64,000 bases of DNA from Buchnera aphidicola (Pentalonia nigronervosa) (GTDB taxonomy: Bacteria > Pseudomonadota > Gammaproteobacteria > Enterobacterales > Enterobacteriaceae): assembly GCA_014622685.1 (NCBI GenBank), contig CP061275.1, forward strand, positions 248,001 to 312,000, in the 5' to 3' direction. A program made the position numbers and the translations under genes. This document shows positions 18,320 to 28,764 of this stretch, one piece after another (the stretch's first letter is position 1; the number at the start of each line of letters is the position of its first letter). The notes beneath the pieces are model-generated. The model searched no databases. It was not told where the DNA came from and saw only the letters and a list, made by a program, of their open reading frames with translations.

Positions 18320-20440
18320 TCAGATAATATCATTATTTATTGTCTTATTGGAAATAATAAAATTTTCAATTTCTTTAATACTCAGTCTTAATCGACCTTG
18401 ACGATCTATTTCTAATACTTTTACAGATATTATCTGATCGATTTTTAAATAATCTGAAACTTTATTTACTCTTTTTTTAGAAATCTGAGAAATATGAATT
18501 AATCCTTCTTTACCAAGATTAATAGATACAAATGCTCCAAAATCCACAATTCTAGTCACTTTTCCAGTATAAATTCGACCAACTTCAATTTCAGCGGTAA
18601 TTTCTTGAATCCTTCGAATAGCGTGCTGTGCTTTTTCTCGAACATTTGCAGAAATTTTTATAGTACCATCGTCTTCAATCTCAATTATTGTACCAGTTTC
18701 TTCGGTCAACATACGAATGACAGATCCACCTTTTCCAATCACGTCTTTGATTTTTTCAGGATTTATTTTGATAATATAAATTCTCGGCGCAAAATTTGAA
18801 ATATCTTGTCTAAATGAATCTAGAGCTTGATTCATAACATTTAAAATATGCAATCGTGCTGATTTAGCTTTATTTAAAGCCATATGCATAATTTCGCTAT
18901 TAATACCATCTATTTTAATATCCATTTGCAATGCTGTTATACCATGTTCTGTTCCAGATACCTTAAGATCCATATCCCCTAAATGATCTTCGTCACCTAA
19001 AATATCGACTAATAAAACATATTTATTTTTTTCTTTAACCAATCCTATAGATATTCCAGCAACAGCAGATTTAATTGGCACACCAGCATCCATTAATGCT
19101 AAAGATGCTCCACAAACAGAAGCCATAGAAGAAGAACCATTAGACTCAGTAATTTCAGAAACTACTCGAATAGTATAAGGAAAATCTTCTATTTTTGGCA
19201 TTACTGCTAAAAGACTTTTTTTAGCAAGACGACCATGTCCTATTTCTCGTCTTTTAGGAGAACCTATTATACCTATTTCACCTACAGAATAAGGTGAGAA
19301 ATTATAATGAAATAAAAAGTTGTCGATTCTATCCCCTAACAAATCATCTAAATTTTGCGCATCTCGTGAAGTTCCTAAGGTGACGGAAACTAAAGATTGA
19401 GTTTCTCCACGCGTAAATAAAGCCGAACCATGTGTACGCGGCAATACGCCTGTTCGAACATCTAATGCACGAATCATGTCCTTATCTCGACCATCAATAC
19501 GAATTTTATTATTTAATATACGTTTTCGTACAATTTGTCTTTCAATTTTTTGTAAAATAATTTCTATTTCAGCAATGTCAATAGTATTATCTTCACTGAC
19601 AATTCTAATTACTTCTTCTTTAATTAATTTTAATCTTGCATGCCTATCTTGTTTATTAGAAATTAAATAAGCAGTACTGATATTTTTTTCAGATAATGCA
19701 ATAATTTTCATTTCTAACGCTTTATTGATCTCAGAATAAGACATAACCCAAGGTGTTTTACTTGCTTCATTTGAAAAAGAACGAATATTATTTATTACTA
19801 CTTGTTGTTGTTGATGCCCAAACATAATAGCGCCAAGAATATTTTCTTCGCTTAATATTTTTGATTCTGCCTCTACCATCAGGATTGCATTCTGAGTGCC
19901 AGAAACTACTAAATCTAAATTACTGTGCTTCATATCATCACTACTTGGATTTAAAATGTACTTATCTTTAATAAACCCTACTCTAGCAGCACCAATTGGT
20001 CCGTAAAATGGAATACCAGATATACTTAAAGCAGCTGATACACCGATAATAGAAATTACATCTGGATTGATTTGAGGATTAACTGATACCACTGTAACAA
20101 TTATTTGAATTTCATTAATAAAATTTTTTGGAAATAACGGACGCAGAGGTCGATCTATTAATCGTGCAATCAATATTTCGTTTTCACTGGGACGACCTTC
20201 TCTTCTAAAAAAACCGCCAGGTATACGACCAACTGCATATGTTCGTTCCTGATAATTTACAGTAAGTGGAAAAAATTTTTGCCCTGTATATGTTGTTTTT
20301 TGTCCTACAATAGTTACAAAAACTGCAGTATCATCCATGCTGGCCATAATAGCTGCAGTAGCTTGACGAGCTATTATACCAGTTTCTAAAGTAATCGTGT
20401 ATTGACCATATTGAAATTTACGTACAATGGGATTTAGCAA
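18320..20440 (-). CDS. pnp: Polyribonucleotide nucleotidyltransferase (PNPase)
   Basis: 706 residues (E. coli 711). Phosphorolytic 3'-5' exoribonuclease, trimeric, part of mRNA decay. Two RNase PH domains: the first has QERTYAVGRIPGGFFRREGR; the second has RTHGSALFTRGETQSLVSVT and SITESNGSSSMASVCGAS-type catalytic sequence (EITESNGSSSMASV, ILGDEDHLGDMD). These are followed by a KH domain (IKDVIGKGGSVIRMLTEETG) and an S1 domain (GRIYTGKVTRIVDFGAFVSI) to the C-terminus. ATG at 20440 aligns with E. coli. It lies downstream of rpsO with a terminator hairpin between, the arrangement in which E. coli pnp is autocontrolled after RNase III cleavage of its leader; no long leader stem was identified here. 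Confidence 0.97.
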   Translation of the reverse strand: MLNPIVRKFQYGQYTITLETGIIARQATAAIMASMDDTAVFVTIVGQKTTYTGQKFFPLTVNYQERTYAVGRIPGGFFRREGRPSENEILIARLIDRPLRPLFPKNFINEIQIIVTVVSVNPQINPDVISIIGVSAALSISGIPFYGPIGAARVGFIKDKYILNPSSDDMKHSNLDLVVSGTQNAILMVEAESKILSEENILGAIMFGHQQQQVVINNIRSFSNEASKTPWVMSYSEINKALEMKIIALSEKNISTAYLISNKQDRHARLKLIKEEVIRIVSEDNTIDIAEIEIILQKIERQIVRKRILNNKIRIDGRDKDMIRALDVRTGVLPRTHGSALFTRGETQSLVSVTLGTSRDAQNLDDLLGDRIDNFLFHYNFSPYSVGEIGIIGSPKRREIGHGRLAKKSLLAVMPKIEDFPYTIRVVSEITESNGSSSMASVCGASLALMDAGVPIKSAVAGISIGLVKEKNKYVLLVDILGDEDHLGDMDLKVSGTEHGITALQMDIKIDGINSEIMHMALNKAKSARLHILNVMNQALDSFRQDISNFAPRIYIIKINPEKIKDVIGKGGSVIRMLTEETGTIIEIEDDGTIKISANVREKAQHAIRRIQEITAEIEVGRIYTGKVTRIVDFGAFVSINLGKEGLIHISQISKKRVNKVSDYLKIDQIISVKVLEIDRQGRLRLSIKEIENFIISNKTINNDII

Positions 20441-20580
20441 AATAATATCCTTAGCATAAGACTAATTTTTCATGAATTATAAATTAATACTTTAAAACAC
20501 CATATTTTTGACACATATTAATATAAAATCTATACAATAATAAATATATTCTTGATTAATTTAATTATGTTTTTTTGTAA

Positions 20581-20603
20581 AAAAAGGGCCTGACGCCCTT
20601 TTT
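20581..20603 (-). terminator. rpsO terminator upstream of pnp
   Basis: Near-perfect hairpin AAAAAGGGC / GCCCTTTTT with a 5-base loop, flanked by A and T runs on both sides, 50 bases past the rpsO stop. A classical intrinsic terminator sequence on the minus strand, corresponding to the E. coli rpsO attenuator before pnp. Confidence 0.8.
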
Positions 20604-20653
20604 AAAAAAATTTGTTTCGGTAACTTATTAACCAACCATATAATAAAAAATAT

Positions 20654-20923
20654 TTATCGTCGTAAATTCAAACTATCAATTAACTTCGTATAACGAGATA
20701 TGTTTTCTTTTTTCAAATAATTCAATAATTTTCGACGTTTAGACACCATATTCAACAAACCTCTACGACTGCAATAATCTTTCTTATGTTTAGAAAAATG
20801 CATTTGAAGATAATTAATTTGGTTTGTTAACAATGCCACCTGAACTTCTATTTTTCCAGTATTTTTTTCACTTTTGGAATACTGAAAAATAACTTTTTTT
20901 GTGTTAATTAGTCCAAAAGACAT
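20654..20923 (-). CDS. rpsO: 30S ribosomal protein S15
   Basis: 89 residues from ATG at 20923, as in other bacteria; a longer in-frame start at 20938 adds five unconserved residues and covers the Shine-Dalgarno GGAG (20933-20936), so it is rejected. S15 binds 16S rRNA helices 20-22 early in 30S assembly. Conserved features: GKIEVQVALLTNQINYLQMH, the KKDYCSRRGLLNMVSKRRKL core (DYHSRRGLL in E. coli) and the YTKLIDSLNLRR C-terminus. Order truB-rpsO-pnp as in E. coli. Confidence 0.97.
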   Translation of the reverse strand: MSFGLINTKKVIFQYSKSEKNTGKIEVQVALLTNQINYLQMHFSKHKKDYCSRRGLLNMVSKRRKLLNYLKKENISRYTKLIDSLNLRR

Positions 20924-21018
20924 ATAAAAAAACTCCATATATTTAAAATAAACATGCTAATAACTAATGATGAACTAAAATAATTTAAAAAAATAATATC
21001 GCGCGAAAATTAATTTAA

Positions 21019-21960
21019 TCAAAACACCGAATTATGCAATATCGATACTAATCGATACGGAATTAATAATTTTTCAGAATTTATCTTTCCTATTCCTAGA
21101 AAAGATTTATTTTCATCTACAACTCGTACTAAACTATTTTTCATGATAGATGAAACTAGTACTGTCTGTCCTAATTTAAAATTATTTGACATTTTTTTTG
21201 AAAGATAAACTACAGGAAAACAAGATACAGGACTATCAATAGGCATTAAAAATTGATCGATACCTTTAAAATAATTCACTTGTTCATTATAATTTTTGTT
21301 TAAAAATTTGCACAAATTATCTAATTTTATTGCTTGCAAAACACAATAAGTCGATATTTGCAAACGACGTAAAGATATGACATGCGCGCCACAACCTAAC
21401 TTTTCCCCTAAATCATCAATGAGCGTACGAATATATGTGCCCTTTGAACAACATATTTCACACGCAAGTAAATTATTTTTTTTATAAAAATCAATACTAT
21501 ATATAAATACTTGTCGTTTTTTACGATGAATTGTTAACCCTTGGCGTGCATATTTATATAACGGCACGCCATTATATTTAATTGCAGAATACATAGGTGG
21601 AATTTGATCAATTAAACCAATTAATTCTTTTATTGATGAATTTAATTGAGACGATGTAAACAAAATAGGCCGTTTTTTTAAAATCACACCATTTCTATCT
21701 AATGTAGATGTTTTTTCTCCTAATTTTGCAATTACATAATACCGTTTTCTTGATTGTGTTAAACAAAAAGAAAATTTTGTACATTCTCCAAAACAAATTG
21801 GTAAAATGCCTGTTGCAAGAGGATCCAATGTACCAATGTACCCAGCTTTTTTTGCATGAAAAATATATTTAACTTTTTGCAACGCATGACTAGAAGATAT
21901 ACCTGTAGGTTTATCTAATAATAAAAATCCATGAACATCTCGTTTTTTACGCAAAAACAT
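21019..21960 (-). CDS. truB: tRNA pseudouridine-55 synthase
   Basis: 313 residues (E. coli 314). Makes pseudouridine 55 in the T loop of tRNAs. N-terminal GFLLLDKPTGISSSHALQKV and the catalytic aspartate in GYIGTLDPLATGILPICFGE (about residues 40-60) are intact, as are RRKRQVFIYSIDF-like and CSKGTYIRTLIDDLGEKLG segments. The C-terminal small RNA-binding extension is shorter and diverged. Lies 43 bases after rbfA and upstream of rpsO on the same strand. Confidence 0.95.
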   Translation of the reverse strand: MFLRKKRDVHGFLLLDKPTGISSSHALQKVKYIFHAKKAGYIGTLDPLATGILPICFGECTKFSFCLTQSRKRYYVIAKLGEKTSTLDRNGVILKKRPILFTSSQLNSSIKELIGLIDQIPPMYSAIKYNGVPLYKYARQGLTIHRKKRQVFIYSIDFYKKNNLLACEICCSKGTYIRTLIDDLGEKLGCGAHVISLRRLQISTYCVLQAIKLDNLCKFLNKNYNEQVNYFKGIDQFLMPIDSPVSCFPVVYLSKKMSNNFKLGQTVLVSSIMKNSLVRVVDENKSFLGIGKINSEKLLIPYRLVSILHNSVF

Positions 21961-22003
21961 TTATTAATTCCTTTAATTCAATCGTAAATTAACGTTGTTC
22001 TAG

Positions 22004-22369
22004 TTATCTTTTCAAGTGCGATAATATATTCGCAATTCTAGTACCTTTTAAATAAGAATCGTCATATACAAAAATAAGATTTGGTACAATTCGCAACCGC
22101 ATGCTTTTAAATAACAATTTACGAATATAATTAGTAGATCTATTTAAAACACTGAGAATACTTCTTGTATTAGTTTTGTCTTGTTCATCAAATAAACCAA
22201 TAAATATTCGAGCATATGATAAATCTTGCGACAATTGTACTGCACAAACTGTAATTATTTTATTTATACGTGGATCTTTCAATGAACGCTGTATAATAAT
22301 AGCAATTTTTTTTTGTAATTCTTGAGAAACTGTTAGCGATCGATCAAATGATTTTTTCATAATTATCAT
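22004..22369 (-). CDS. rbfA: Ribosome-binding factor A
   Basis: 121 residues from the first ATG; a second ATG three codons in (22360) is equally plausible since neither has a strong ribosome-binding site. KH-fold protein that helps mature the 16S rRNA 5' end and 30S subunit. Seen: QELQKKIAIIIQRSLKDPRI, DLSYARIFIGLFDE, RKLLFKSMRLRIVPNLIFVY, all family landmarks. The acidic C-terminal tail of the E. coli protein (133 residues) is missing. Located between infB and truB as in E. coli. Confidence 0.95.
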   Translation of the reverse strand: MIIMKKSFDRSLTVSQELQKKIAIIIQRSLKDPRINKIITVCAVQLSQDLSYARIFIGLFDEQDKTNTRSILSVLNRSTNYIRKLLFKSMRLRIVPNLIFVYDDSYLKGTRIANILSHLKR

Positions 22370-22405
22370 TCTTAATTAAAAATATTATAAAAAATATACT
22401 ATATT

Positions 22406-25009
22406 TTATAGTACTCTTTTAATATTTTTCATTTCAAACACTTCTATAACGTCTGAAACACAAATATCATTATAATCTTTTATTATAATTCCACACTCCA
22501 TACCATGTCGCACTTCATACACATCTTCCTTAAATCGGCGCAAAGATTCTAATTCACCTTTATATATAACTATATCTCCACGTAAAACATGAATAATCTT
22601 ATTGCGTTTAATTATACCGTCTGTCACCATACATCCAGCAATAACATCAAATTTAGGAGATTTAAACACAGTTCTAACAATCGCTGAACCAATAGCACTT
22701 TGTTTATATTTTGGCGACAAAATATTTGTCATAACAGATTTAACTTCATCAACTAAATTATAAATAACCGAATAAGAACGAAAATATACGTTCTCTGCAT
22801 CAATAATTTTTTTTGCAGACCAATCAGCTCGTGCGTTAAAACCTAGTATAATAGCATTTGAAGCCAAAGAAAGAGATACATCGGTTTCGCTAATTTCACC
22901 TATTCCAGAACTTATTATATTTATTTCTATTTCAGAATTAGATAAATTCAGCAATGCACTAGAAATGGCTTCTAAAGAACCCTGAACATCAGATTTAAGA
23001 ATAATTTTTAATTCTGATACATTATTTTTATTAAAATTTTCAAATAATTTATCTAAATTAAATCTATTGTTACTTTCGAATTTTTTTTCTCGATATTTAT
23101 TTTTTCGATAAGATGCTACTTCTTTAGCTTGTTTTTCATTTTGTACAACTGTGACTATATCTCCAGAAACAGGTACTTGCGATAATCCTAAAATTTCTAC
23201 TGGAATGGCAGGTTTTGCAAATTTTACCTCATGTCCTACATCGTTGCGTAAAGATTTTACACGACCATACTCACAACCACATAATATCACATCCCCCTTA
23301 TTCAGCGTTCCTTTTTTTACCAATACTGTTGCAACAGGTCCTCTACCTTTATCAAGAAAAGATTCTATGACTACACCTTCTGCCATACCTGTAGATATTG
23401 CTTTTAATTCTAACATTTCCGCTTGTAATAAAATTGCATTTAATAATTGATTGACACCTTGCCCGGTTTTAGCAGAAACTGGCACAAATATATTTTCGCC
23501 TCCCCATTCCTCAGAAAGAATATTTTGCTTAGTTAAATCAGTTTTAATTCTATCAATGTCTAAATCAATTTTATCGATTTTATTAACAGCTACTATTATT
23601 GGTACATTCGCTTCTTGTGCATGCTGAATTGCTTCAATAGTTTGAGGCATAACCCCATCATCAGCAGCCACAACTAAAATTACAATATCAGTAACATGAA
23701 CACCTCGAGATCGCATTGCAGTAAAAGCAGAATGTCCAGGAGTATCTAAAAACGTAATTTCGCCTAAATTTGTATTAAAATGATATGCGCCAATTCTTTG
23801 CGTAATACCCCCTTTTTCATTAGATGCAATTCTTGTAGAGCGAATATAATCCAACAAAGACGTTTTACCGTGATCAACATGGCCCATAATCGTCACTATA
23901 GGTGGCCTGGTAACAGCAATACTATTTCCTATATCACGATTTTGCATAATTGATTCTTCTAATTTATTTTCGTTATTTAGTATAACTTTATGACCCATTT
24001 CTTCAGCAATTAATTGCGCAGCATCTTGATCAAGAAGATAATTAATATTTCCTATGATGCCCATATTCATCATAGTTTTTATTACTTCAGCGCTTTTTAC
24101 AGCCATTTTATTCGATAAATCTGAAACAGAAATAGTTCCGCTAATTACTACATCTCTATTAATATTAACTTTAGGCTTTTTAAATACTTGTTGCAAAACG
24201 ATAGAATTATTTTTTTGTTTACTATGCTTTTTATTTCGAGAAAAGTGATATGCTTCTTCTTTATGTAATTTACTCTTATGAAGATATTTATTATTTTTCT
24301 TTTGAGACAAGTTTTTTATACTTCGTTTATGTTTTTTTTTTCTAGTATCTATTTCTGGATAGCTTAGATTAACTAATTGACGTTTATGTATAAATTTTTT
24401 TAAACGATAGTTTGTTTTTTCTTCTGGTGTTGATTTCCATGTTTCAGACTTTTCTTTAGTATTATCTTGTAATTTTAACGTATTTTTTTTTCTTTCAGTA
24501 GATCTTTTAAATTTACAATTTTTAATATCTGGCTTTATAGGATATGTTGGTTTCAATCCATTTAGTTTGTTTATGTTATTAGTTTTAATATGTTTTACCT
24601 GTAATACGGACATTCTAGTATGATTATTGTGATCATGTTTTATTTTTTGTGATAAAAATCGCTTTTTTTTTAAATTATTGACTGCTGTATTCGAATCTGA
24701 CATATTTTCTATTTCACATGTATTATTCTTCATGTACGTTCTTTTTTTTCTAATCTCAATCTGAACAAGTTTATTTTTACCATGTAAAGTAGAAACATTT
24801 AACATACTACGCGTCTTTCTTTGTACAACACACGCATTTGAAATAGATTTTTTGGTATTATTTAAATACTTTAATAAAAATTTTTTTTCTGTAGGACTAA
24901 TATAATCGTTTTCATTTTTAATAACATTAATATCAGACAGTTTTTTTAATAATTTCTGTATTGAAATTTTAACTTCATTAGATAAATCTTTTAAACTTAT
25001 ATCTGGCAT
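22406..25009 (-). CDS. infB: Translation initiation factor IF-2
   Basis: 867 residues (E. coli 890). GTPase that brings fMet-tRNA to the 30S subunit. The N-terminal third is Lys/Asn-rich and diverged but keeps QRKTRSMLNVSTLHG and VQIEIRKKRTY from E. coli domain N. The G domain has G1 GHVDHGKTSLLDYIRST (about 374), G3 FLDTPGHSAFTAMRSRG, G4 NKID and G5 SAKTGQGV. C-terminal domains continue to GMECGIIIKDYNDI and VIEVFE. Starts 18 bases after nusA, one operon. The N-terminal region may be under relaxed selection. Confidence 0.97.
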   Translation of the reverse strand: MPDISLKDLSNEVKISIQKLLKKLSDINVIKNENDYISPTEKKFLLKYLNNTKKSISNACVVQRKTRSMLNVSTLHGKNKLVQIEIRKKRTYMKNNTCEIENMSDSNTAVNNLKKKRFLSQKIKHDHNNHTRMSVLQVKHIKTNNINKLNGLKPTYPIKPDIKNCKFKRSTERKKNTLKLQDNTKEKSETWKSTPEEKTNYRLKKFIHKRQLVNLSYPEIDTRKKKHKRSIKNLSQKKNNKYLHKSKLHKEEAYHFSRNKKHSKQKNNSIVLQQVFKKPKVNINRDVVISGTISVSDLSNKMAVKSAEVIKTMMNMGIIGNINYLLDQDAAQLIAEEMGHKVILNNENKLEESIMQNRDIGNSIAVTRPPIVTIMGHVDHGKTSLLDYIRSTRIASNEKGGITQRIGAYHFNTNLGEITFLDTPGHSAFTAMRSRGVHVTDIVILVVAADDGVMPQTIEAIQHAQEANVPIIVAVNKIDKIDLDIDRIKTDLTKQNILSEEWGGENIFVPVSAKTGQGVNQLLNAILLQAEMLELKAISTGMAEGVVIESFLDKGRGPVATVLVKKGTLNKGDVILCGCEYGRVKSLRNDVGHEVKFAKPAIPVEILGLSQVPVSGDIVTVVQNEKQAKEVASYRKNKYREKKFESNNRFNLDKLFENFNKNNVSELKIILKSDVQGSLEAISSALLNLSNSEIEINIISSGIGEISETDVSLSLASNAIILGFNARADWSAKKIIDAENVYFRSYSVIYNLVDEVKSVMTNILSPKYKQSAIGSAIVRTVFKSPKFDVIAGCMVTDGIIKRNKIIHVLRGDIVIYKGELESLRRFKEDVYEVRHGMECGIIIKDYNDICVSDVIEVFEMKNIKRVL

Positions 25010-25027
25010 ACTATTTGCCTCCTATGT

Positions 25028-26515
25028 TTAAGTTTTTTTTTCAAACCAACAAATATTACGAGCAGTCATAATCAATAATCCAGCTTGTTTTGAACTTAAG
25101 TTTTCAATGTCAACTAAATCGTCTATCCCTTGCTCTGCTAATTTTTCCAAGGTAAAAATATTTTTTTTCGCCAATTTAGAAGCTAACTCTTCATTCATAC
25201 CATTGATATTTAATAATCTTTTTTCAATTTTTTTATCATTAATATCGTTCTTTTCGTTTAATTCTTTCAATACCAATGCATTTTTAGCTGTTTTTCGTAC
25301 TAATTCAGCATCCTTTACACTTAAATGTTCAATTTCTAATAACTCATTAAACGGAATATAAACTAATTCTTCAAGAGAAGAAAAACCTGCTTTTACCAAA
25401 ACGTTAATAATATTATCATTAATATTCAAATATTTTTTAAATGTATTGAATGCCATATATGCTTCTTTTTTATATTTATCTTTCATATCTTCCGTAGTCA
25501 TAACGTTTAATTCCCAACCACTAATTTGCGAAGCTAAACGAACATTTTGACCATTTCTACCAATAGCCTGCGCTAAATTGCCTGGCTCTACAGCAATATC
25601 CATAGTATGATGATCCTCATCAACAACGATAGAAACTACATCGGCTGGAGCCATAGCATTAATAACAAATTGAGCAGGATTATCATCCCATAAAATAATA
25701 TCAATTTTCTCTCCACATAACTCCGTAGAAACCGCTTGTACTCTTGCTCCTCGCATACCTACACACGCTCCTACTGGATCAATACGTTTATCATGTGTTC
25801 TAACAGCAATTTTTGCACGAGAACCGGGATCACGTGCTGCAGATTTTATTTCAATTACCTCTTCGCCAATTTCAGGGACCTCAATACGAAATAATTCAAT
25901 AAGCATTTCGATTTTAGAACGACTGATAAACAATTGCGTACCCTTTGATTCGGGGTAAACACCATATAAAACACCTCGAATACGATCTCCAGGTCGAAAA
26001 TTTTCTCGGGGGAGCATTCCTTCACGCAAAATTAATGCTTCTGCGTTATTTCCTAAGTCTAATGTTAAATTATCACGATTAATTTTTTTTACTATTCCAG
26101 TAATAATTTGACCTAAATATTTTTTAAATTGATCGACTAACATAGCTCGTTCCGCTTCTCGAACTTTTTGCACAATCACTTGTTTTGCAGTTTGTGTTGT
26201 AATTCTATCAAAACTAACGGATTCTATTTTGTCTTCTACATAATCATTCACACATATTGATGCTCCTTCAAAACATGCAGCTTCTAATGTAATTTCTCTA
26301 GTTGGTTGTGTGACTACGTTGACTACCATCCAACGTCGAAATGTAGTAAAATGTCCAGTTTTTCGATTAATACTGACTCTAACCTCAATTTCTTGCTCGT
26401 ATTTTTTTTTAGTTGCTGTAGCTAATGCAATTTCTAATGCTTCAAATATTTTCTCTCGCGGTAATGATTTTTCATTAGATACCGCTTCTACAACAGCTAA
26501 AATTTCTTTATTCAT
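25028..26515 (-). CDS. nusA: Transcription termination/antitermination factor NusA
   Basis: 495 residues from the ATG at 26515, exactly the E. coli length; an in-frame ATG at 26563 adds 16 unconserved residues and is rejected, and an AAGG precedes 26515. Binds RNA polymerase and RNA to control pausing, termination and antitermination. N-terminal polymerase-binding domain (MNKEILAVVEAVSNEKSLPR), S1 domain (IITGIVKKINRDNLTLDLGN), two KH domains (GACVGMRGARVQAVSTELCG and LAQAIGRNGQNVRLASQISG) and both C-terminal acidic repeats ending AGLLIMTARNICWFE are present. In E. coli rimP precedes nusA; it is missing here. Confidence 0.97.
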   Translation of the reverse strand: MNKEILAVVEAVSNEKSLPREKIFEALEIALATATKKKYEQEIEVRVSINRKTGHFTTFRRWMVVNVVTQPTREITLEAACFEGASICVNDYVEDKIESVSFDRITTQTAKQVIVQKVREAERAMLVDQFKKYLGQIITGIVKKINRDNLTLDLGNNAEALILREGMLPRENFRPGDRIRGVLYGVYPESKGTQLFISRSKIEMLIELFRIEVPEIGEEVIEIKSAARDPGSRAKIAVRTHDKRIDPVGACVGMRGARVQAVSTELCGEKIDIILWDDNPAQFVINAMAPADVVSIVVDEDHHTMDIAVEPGNLAQAIGRNGQNVRLASQISGWELNVMTTEDMKDKYKKEAYMAFNTFKKYLNINDNIINVLVKAGFSSLEELVYIPFNELLEIEHLSVKDAELVRKTAKNALVLKELNEKNDINDKKIEKRLLNINGMNEELASKLAKKNIFTLEKLAEQGIDDLVDIENLSSKQAGLLIMTARNICWFEKKT

Positions 26516-26697
26516 CTTAGTAAACCTTAAATAAAAATTTAAAAATAAAACAATACGACCCATATTTATGAGATTAAATATAATAATGTTATAAAATAAT
26601 TAAATAACAAATTTACTAAATTTATATTAGTAAAAATCATATTTAACACACAAAATAAAAATAAATCAAAAATCTAATATATTCTAAATATACTAAT

Positions 26698-26725
26698 AAA
26701 AAACCCCGATAATTCGGGGTTTTTT
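26698..26725 (-). terminator. Strong intrinsic terminator upstream of nusA
   Basis: Stem AAACCCCGA / TCGGGGTTT with a 4-base loop, extended by A and T runs on either side. It lies downstream of tRNA-Leu on the minus strand, so it probably ends the secG/tRNA-Leu transcript before the nusA operon. It would also work on the plus strand, but no plus-strand gene feeds it. Confidence 0.82.
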
Positions 26726-26841
26726 AAATTATGGTTACGTTAAAACATTTAAAAATTAATAAAAAGATATTTTTATAAAAAAATATTTAATATTTTTCAA
26801 AAAAATATATTCGATTGTATACAATATATAATCAATATACT

Positions 26842-26923
26842 TACCGAGAATGGGATTTGAACCCATACGCTTTACAGCACTATCCCCTCAAGATAGCGTG
26901 TCTGCCAATTCCACCACCTCGGT
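26842..26923 (-). tRNA. tRNA-Leu (GAG)
   Basis: 82 nt on the minus strand. Acceptor stem ACCGAGG with TTCTCGGT side, D-arm GTGGAATTGGCAGACACG, anticodon stem-loop GCTATCTTGAGGGGATAG with GAG anticodon, a long variable arm and T-arm GGGTTCAAATCCC. Corresponds to E. coli leuU, which is also next to secG. The 3' CCA is not encoded. Confidence 0.95.
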
Positions 26924-26973
26924 AAAAAATTTCATATTATATCAATAAAAATTATTCATCATATTCAAAAAAA

Positions 26974-27309
26974 TTAACTAGGTATATCTTTATATACCAT
27001 TGATTTATCTAAAAAAGATGTATTGTCATTTTTTATTTTTTGTGTATTGCTATTTTTCCAAAAAAAATCTGAATCTTGTTCTTGATTGTTAATATTACAC
27101 AAAATAATACCTATAAAAAAAAATAAAAAAGCTAAAATTCTAACAGTATTGAACATAAAATTATTTGAATTCAGGCTATTAAATAATTTAGCATGATTTT
27201 TAATGTTGGAATACATCGTACTGTTCAATCCTTGTCCTAAATGCAAAAAAATTGATAAAATCAACATAACTGAAGTACAAACAAAACAAAATAAAACAAA
27301 AAAATACAT
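26974..27309 (-). CDS. secG: Protein-export membrane protein SecG
   Basis: 111 residues (E. coli 110). Small inner-membrane subunit of the SecYEG translocon. Two hydrophobic segments (about 2-22 and 53-74) flank a cytoplasmic loop with LGQGLNSTMYSNI; the second helix and exit VRILAFLFFFIGIILCNIN match E. coli TALLATLFFIISLVLGNIN. The C-terminal tail is polar and ends DIPS (E. coli DIPN). The central Gly/Ala-rich loop is much altered. Followed by tRNA-Leu as in E. coli; upstream is the decayed glmM region. Confidence 0.92.
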   Translation of the reverse strand: MYFFVLFCFVCTSVMLILSIFLHLGQGLNSTMYSNIKNHAKLFNSLNSNNFMFNTVRILAFLFFFIGIILCNINNQEQDSDFFWKNSNTQKIKNDNTSFLDKSMVYKDIPS

Positions 27310-27980
27310 AAATACTAATCCTTTCTATAAAAAATAATATTTTTTAAAAAATCTAAAAAATTAAACAAAACATCACATTTTATAAAAATTTATATATTTT
27401 AAAAATGATGAATAATCTATAAAATATAAAATTTATTAAATATTACGAAAATATTTAATTAATTTTTAATTCAATACATTACGTGATCAACATATTATAT
27501 ATTATGTATACAATACAAGATTTAATAACAATTATAACATTTATAAACACTACAATTACAATTTTTTAATATAATTTTTAATATCATGTACAAATTAAAA
27601 AATACGGAACAATTTTTTTATTATAAAAATACAAAATTTTATTCTTGATATTTAAAAAAATGTATAATCATTAGCATAAACATCATCCGTATTTTATAAA
27701 ATATAAAATTATATTTTCTCTTTTATAAATATTATATGTGTTTTTTAAAAAACATTTTAAAAAATTTAAAAACTGAATATCATTGCGTAAATTATATAAA
27801 CATATATTATATTTTCTATGATTGATAACATCCCTGCAATCTAGTTATAATTCTGTTTCTATTTATATTTTTATACTTAAATAAATATAATTAAATTTTT
27901 TAAAACTTTAAGATTCATTATTTGACATTTTTATAAACATATTAATTATATGTATTCAATAAAATAACATTTCTAGTTTT

Positions 27981-28172
27981 TTAAAATCTAATACCATATC
28001 TGTCTTGATCGTAATAATACTGCAATAATACTATTGAATTTATTTTTTCAATCCCTAAAAGACAATATAAATTGACTAATCTGTATCTTTCGTATTTTCT
28101 AAATAATTTGCTATAATTACTTAATACTGTTCCTATACACACTACGTCAATATATGTTTTTTGAAGTAACAA
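27981..28172 (-). pseudogene. glmM: Probable remnant of phosphoglucosamine mutase inside a 1.6-kb dead zone (27310-28897)
   Basis: The stretch between secG and ftsH holds no gene; E. coli has glmM and folP here. On the minus strand the only sizeable open segment (63 codons) reads VCIGTVLSNYSKLF, RYRLVN and LGIEKINSIVLL. These line up in order with AVGTLMSNMGLEL, GDRYVLEK and IGAENSGHVILL of E. coli GlmM, with a deletion of about 20 residues in between. The catalytic SASHNP region and the C-terminal substrate loop are not recognisable. I read it as the last visible piece of an eroded glmM. folP has left no trace. A chance open frame remains possible. Confidence 0.55.
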
Positions 28173-28725
28173 CTTTTAATTATAAAATTTTATTTATAAT
28201 GAAGTTTTTATTAATGTCATAACACTGAAAAAATAGAAATAAAAATCTATTTAATTTTGAACATAATGCAATATTGAGTATAACATGATATGCAGAAATA
28301 TTAGTCAAAACTAATATAATCATACATTACAATCAATCCAAACATTTCAAAAAAGTCTTTAAAAAACATGAACACATTTTTTTGTGTTTTAAAAAATAGT
28401 AATTTTATTTTTTTTAAATTAATGAAATTGATGCTTTTTATTACTAAAAGACCCAATCCTAATTCAGATTAAAATTTGAACCTAAGTTTATGTATATTTT
28501 ATAAAAAATAAATATTTTTACTTTTTATATAATAATTTTTCATCTGAACTGTAAAAAGATTTGATTCTACAAAACATATTCTACTTTTTTATAAGCACTA
28601 TCGTTTTTAAATATTTTAAATGCGTTGTCAAGATTATTTTTGAATCATAAGAAATGTATACTTTATATTTATAAAATCCGTTTAAAAAAATATTAAATAT
28701 ACATTTTCAGTGAATTTGTTATAAA

Positions 28726-28764
28726 ATAAGATGAAGCAATAATTTATTTATAACTTCATCTTAT
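28726..28764 (-). terminator. Putative ftsH operon terminator
   Basis: 11-bp inverted repeat ATAAGATGAAG / CTTCATCTTAT with a 17-base AT loop, 130 bases past the ftsH stop; on the minus strand the stem is followed by TTTATAAC. Large loop and modest T run limit confidence. Confidence 0.45.

Noticed and set aside
27981..28172. A 63-residue open frame as a lineage-specific gene between secG and ftsH
   Set aside because: Its segments line up in order with GlmM, whose E. coli position this is; no start context or ribosome site supports expression.
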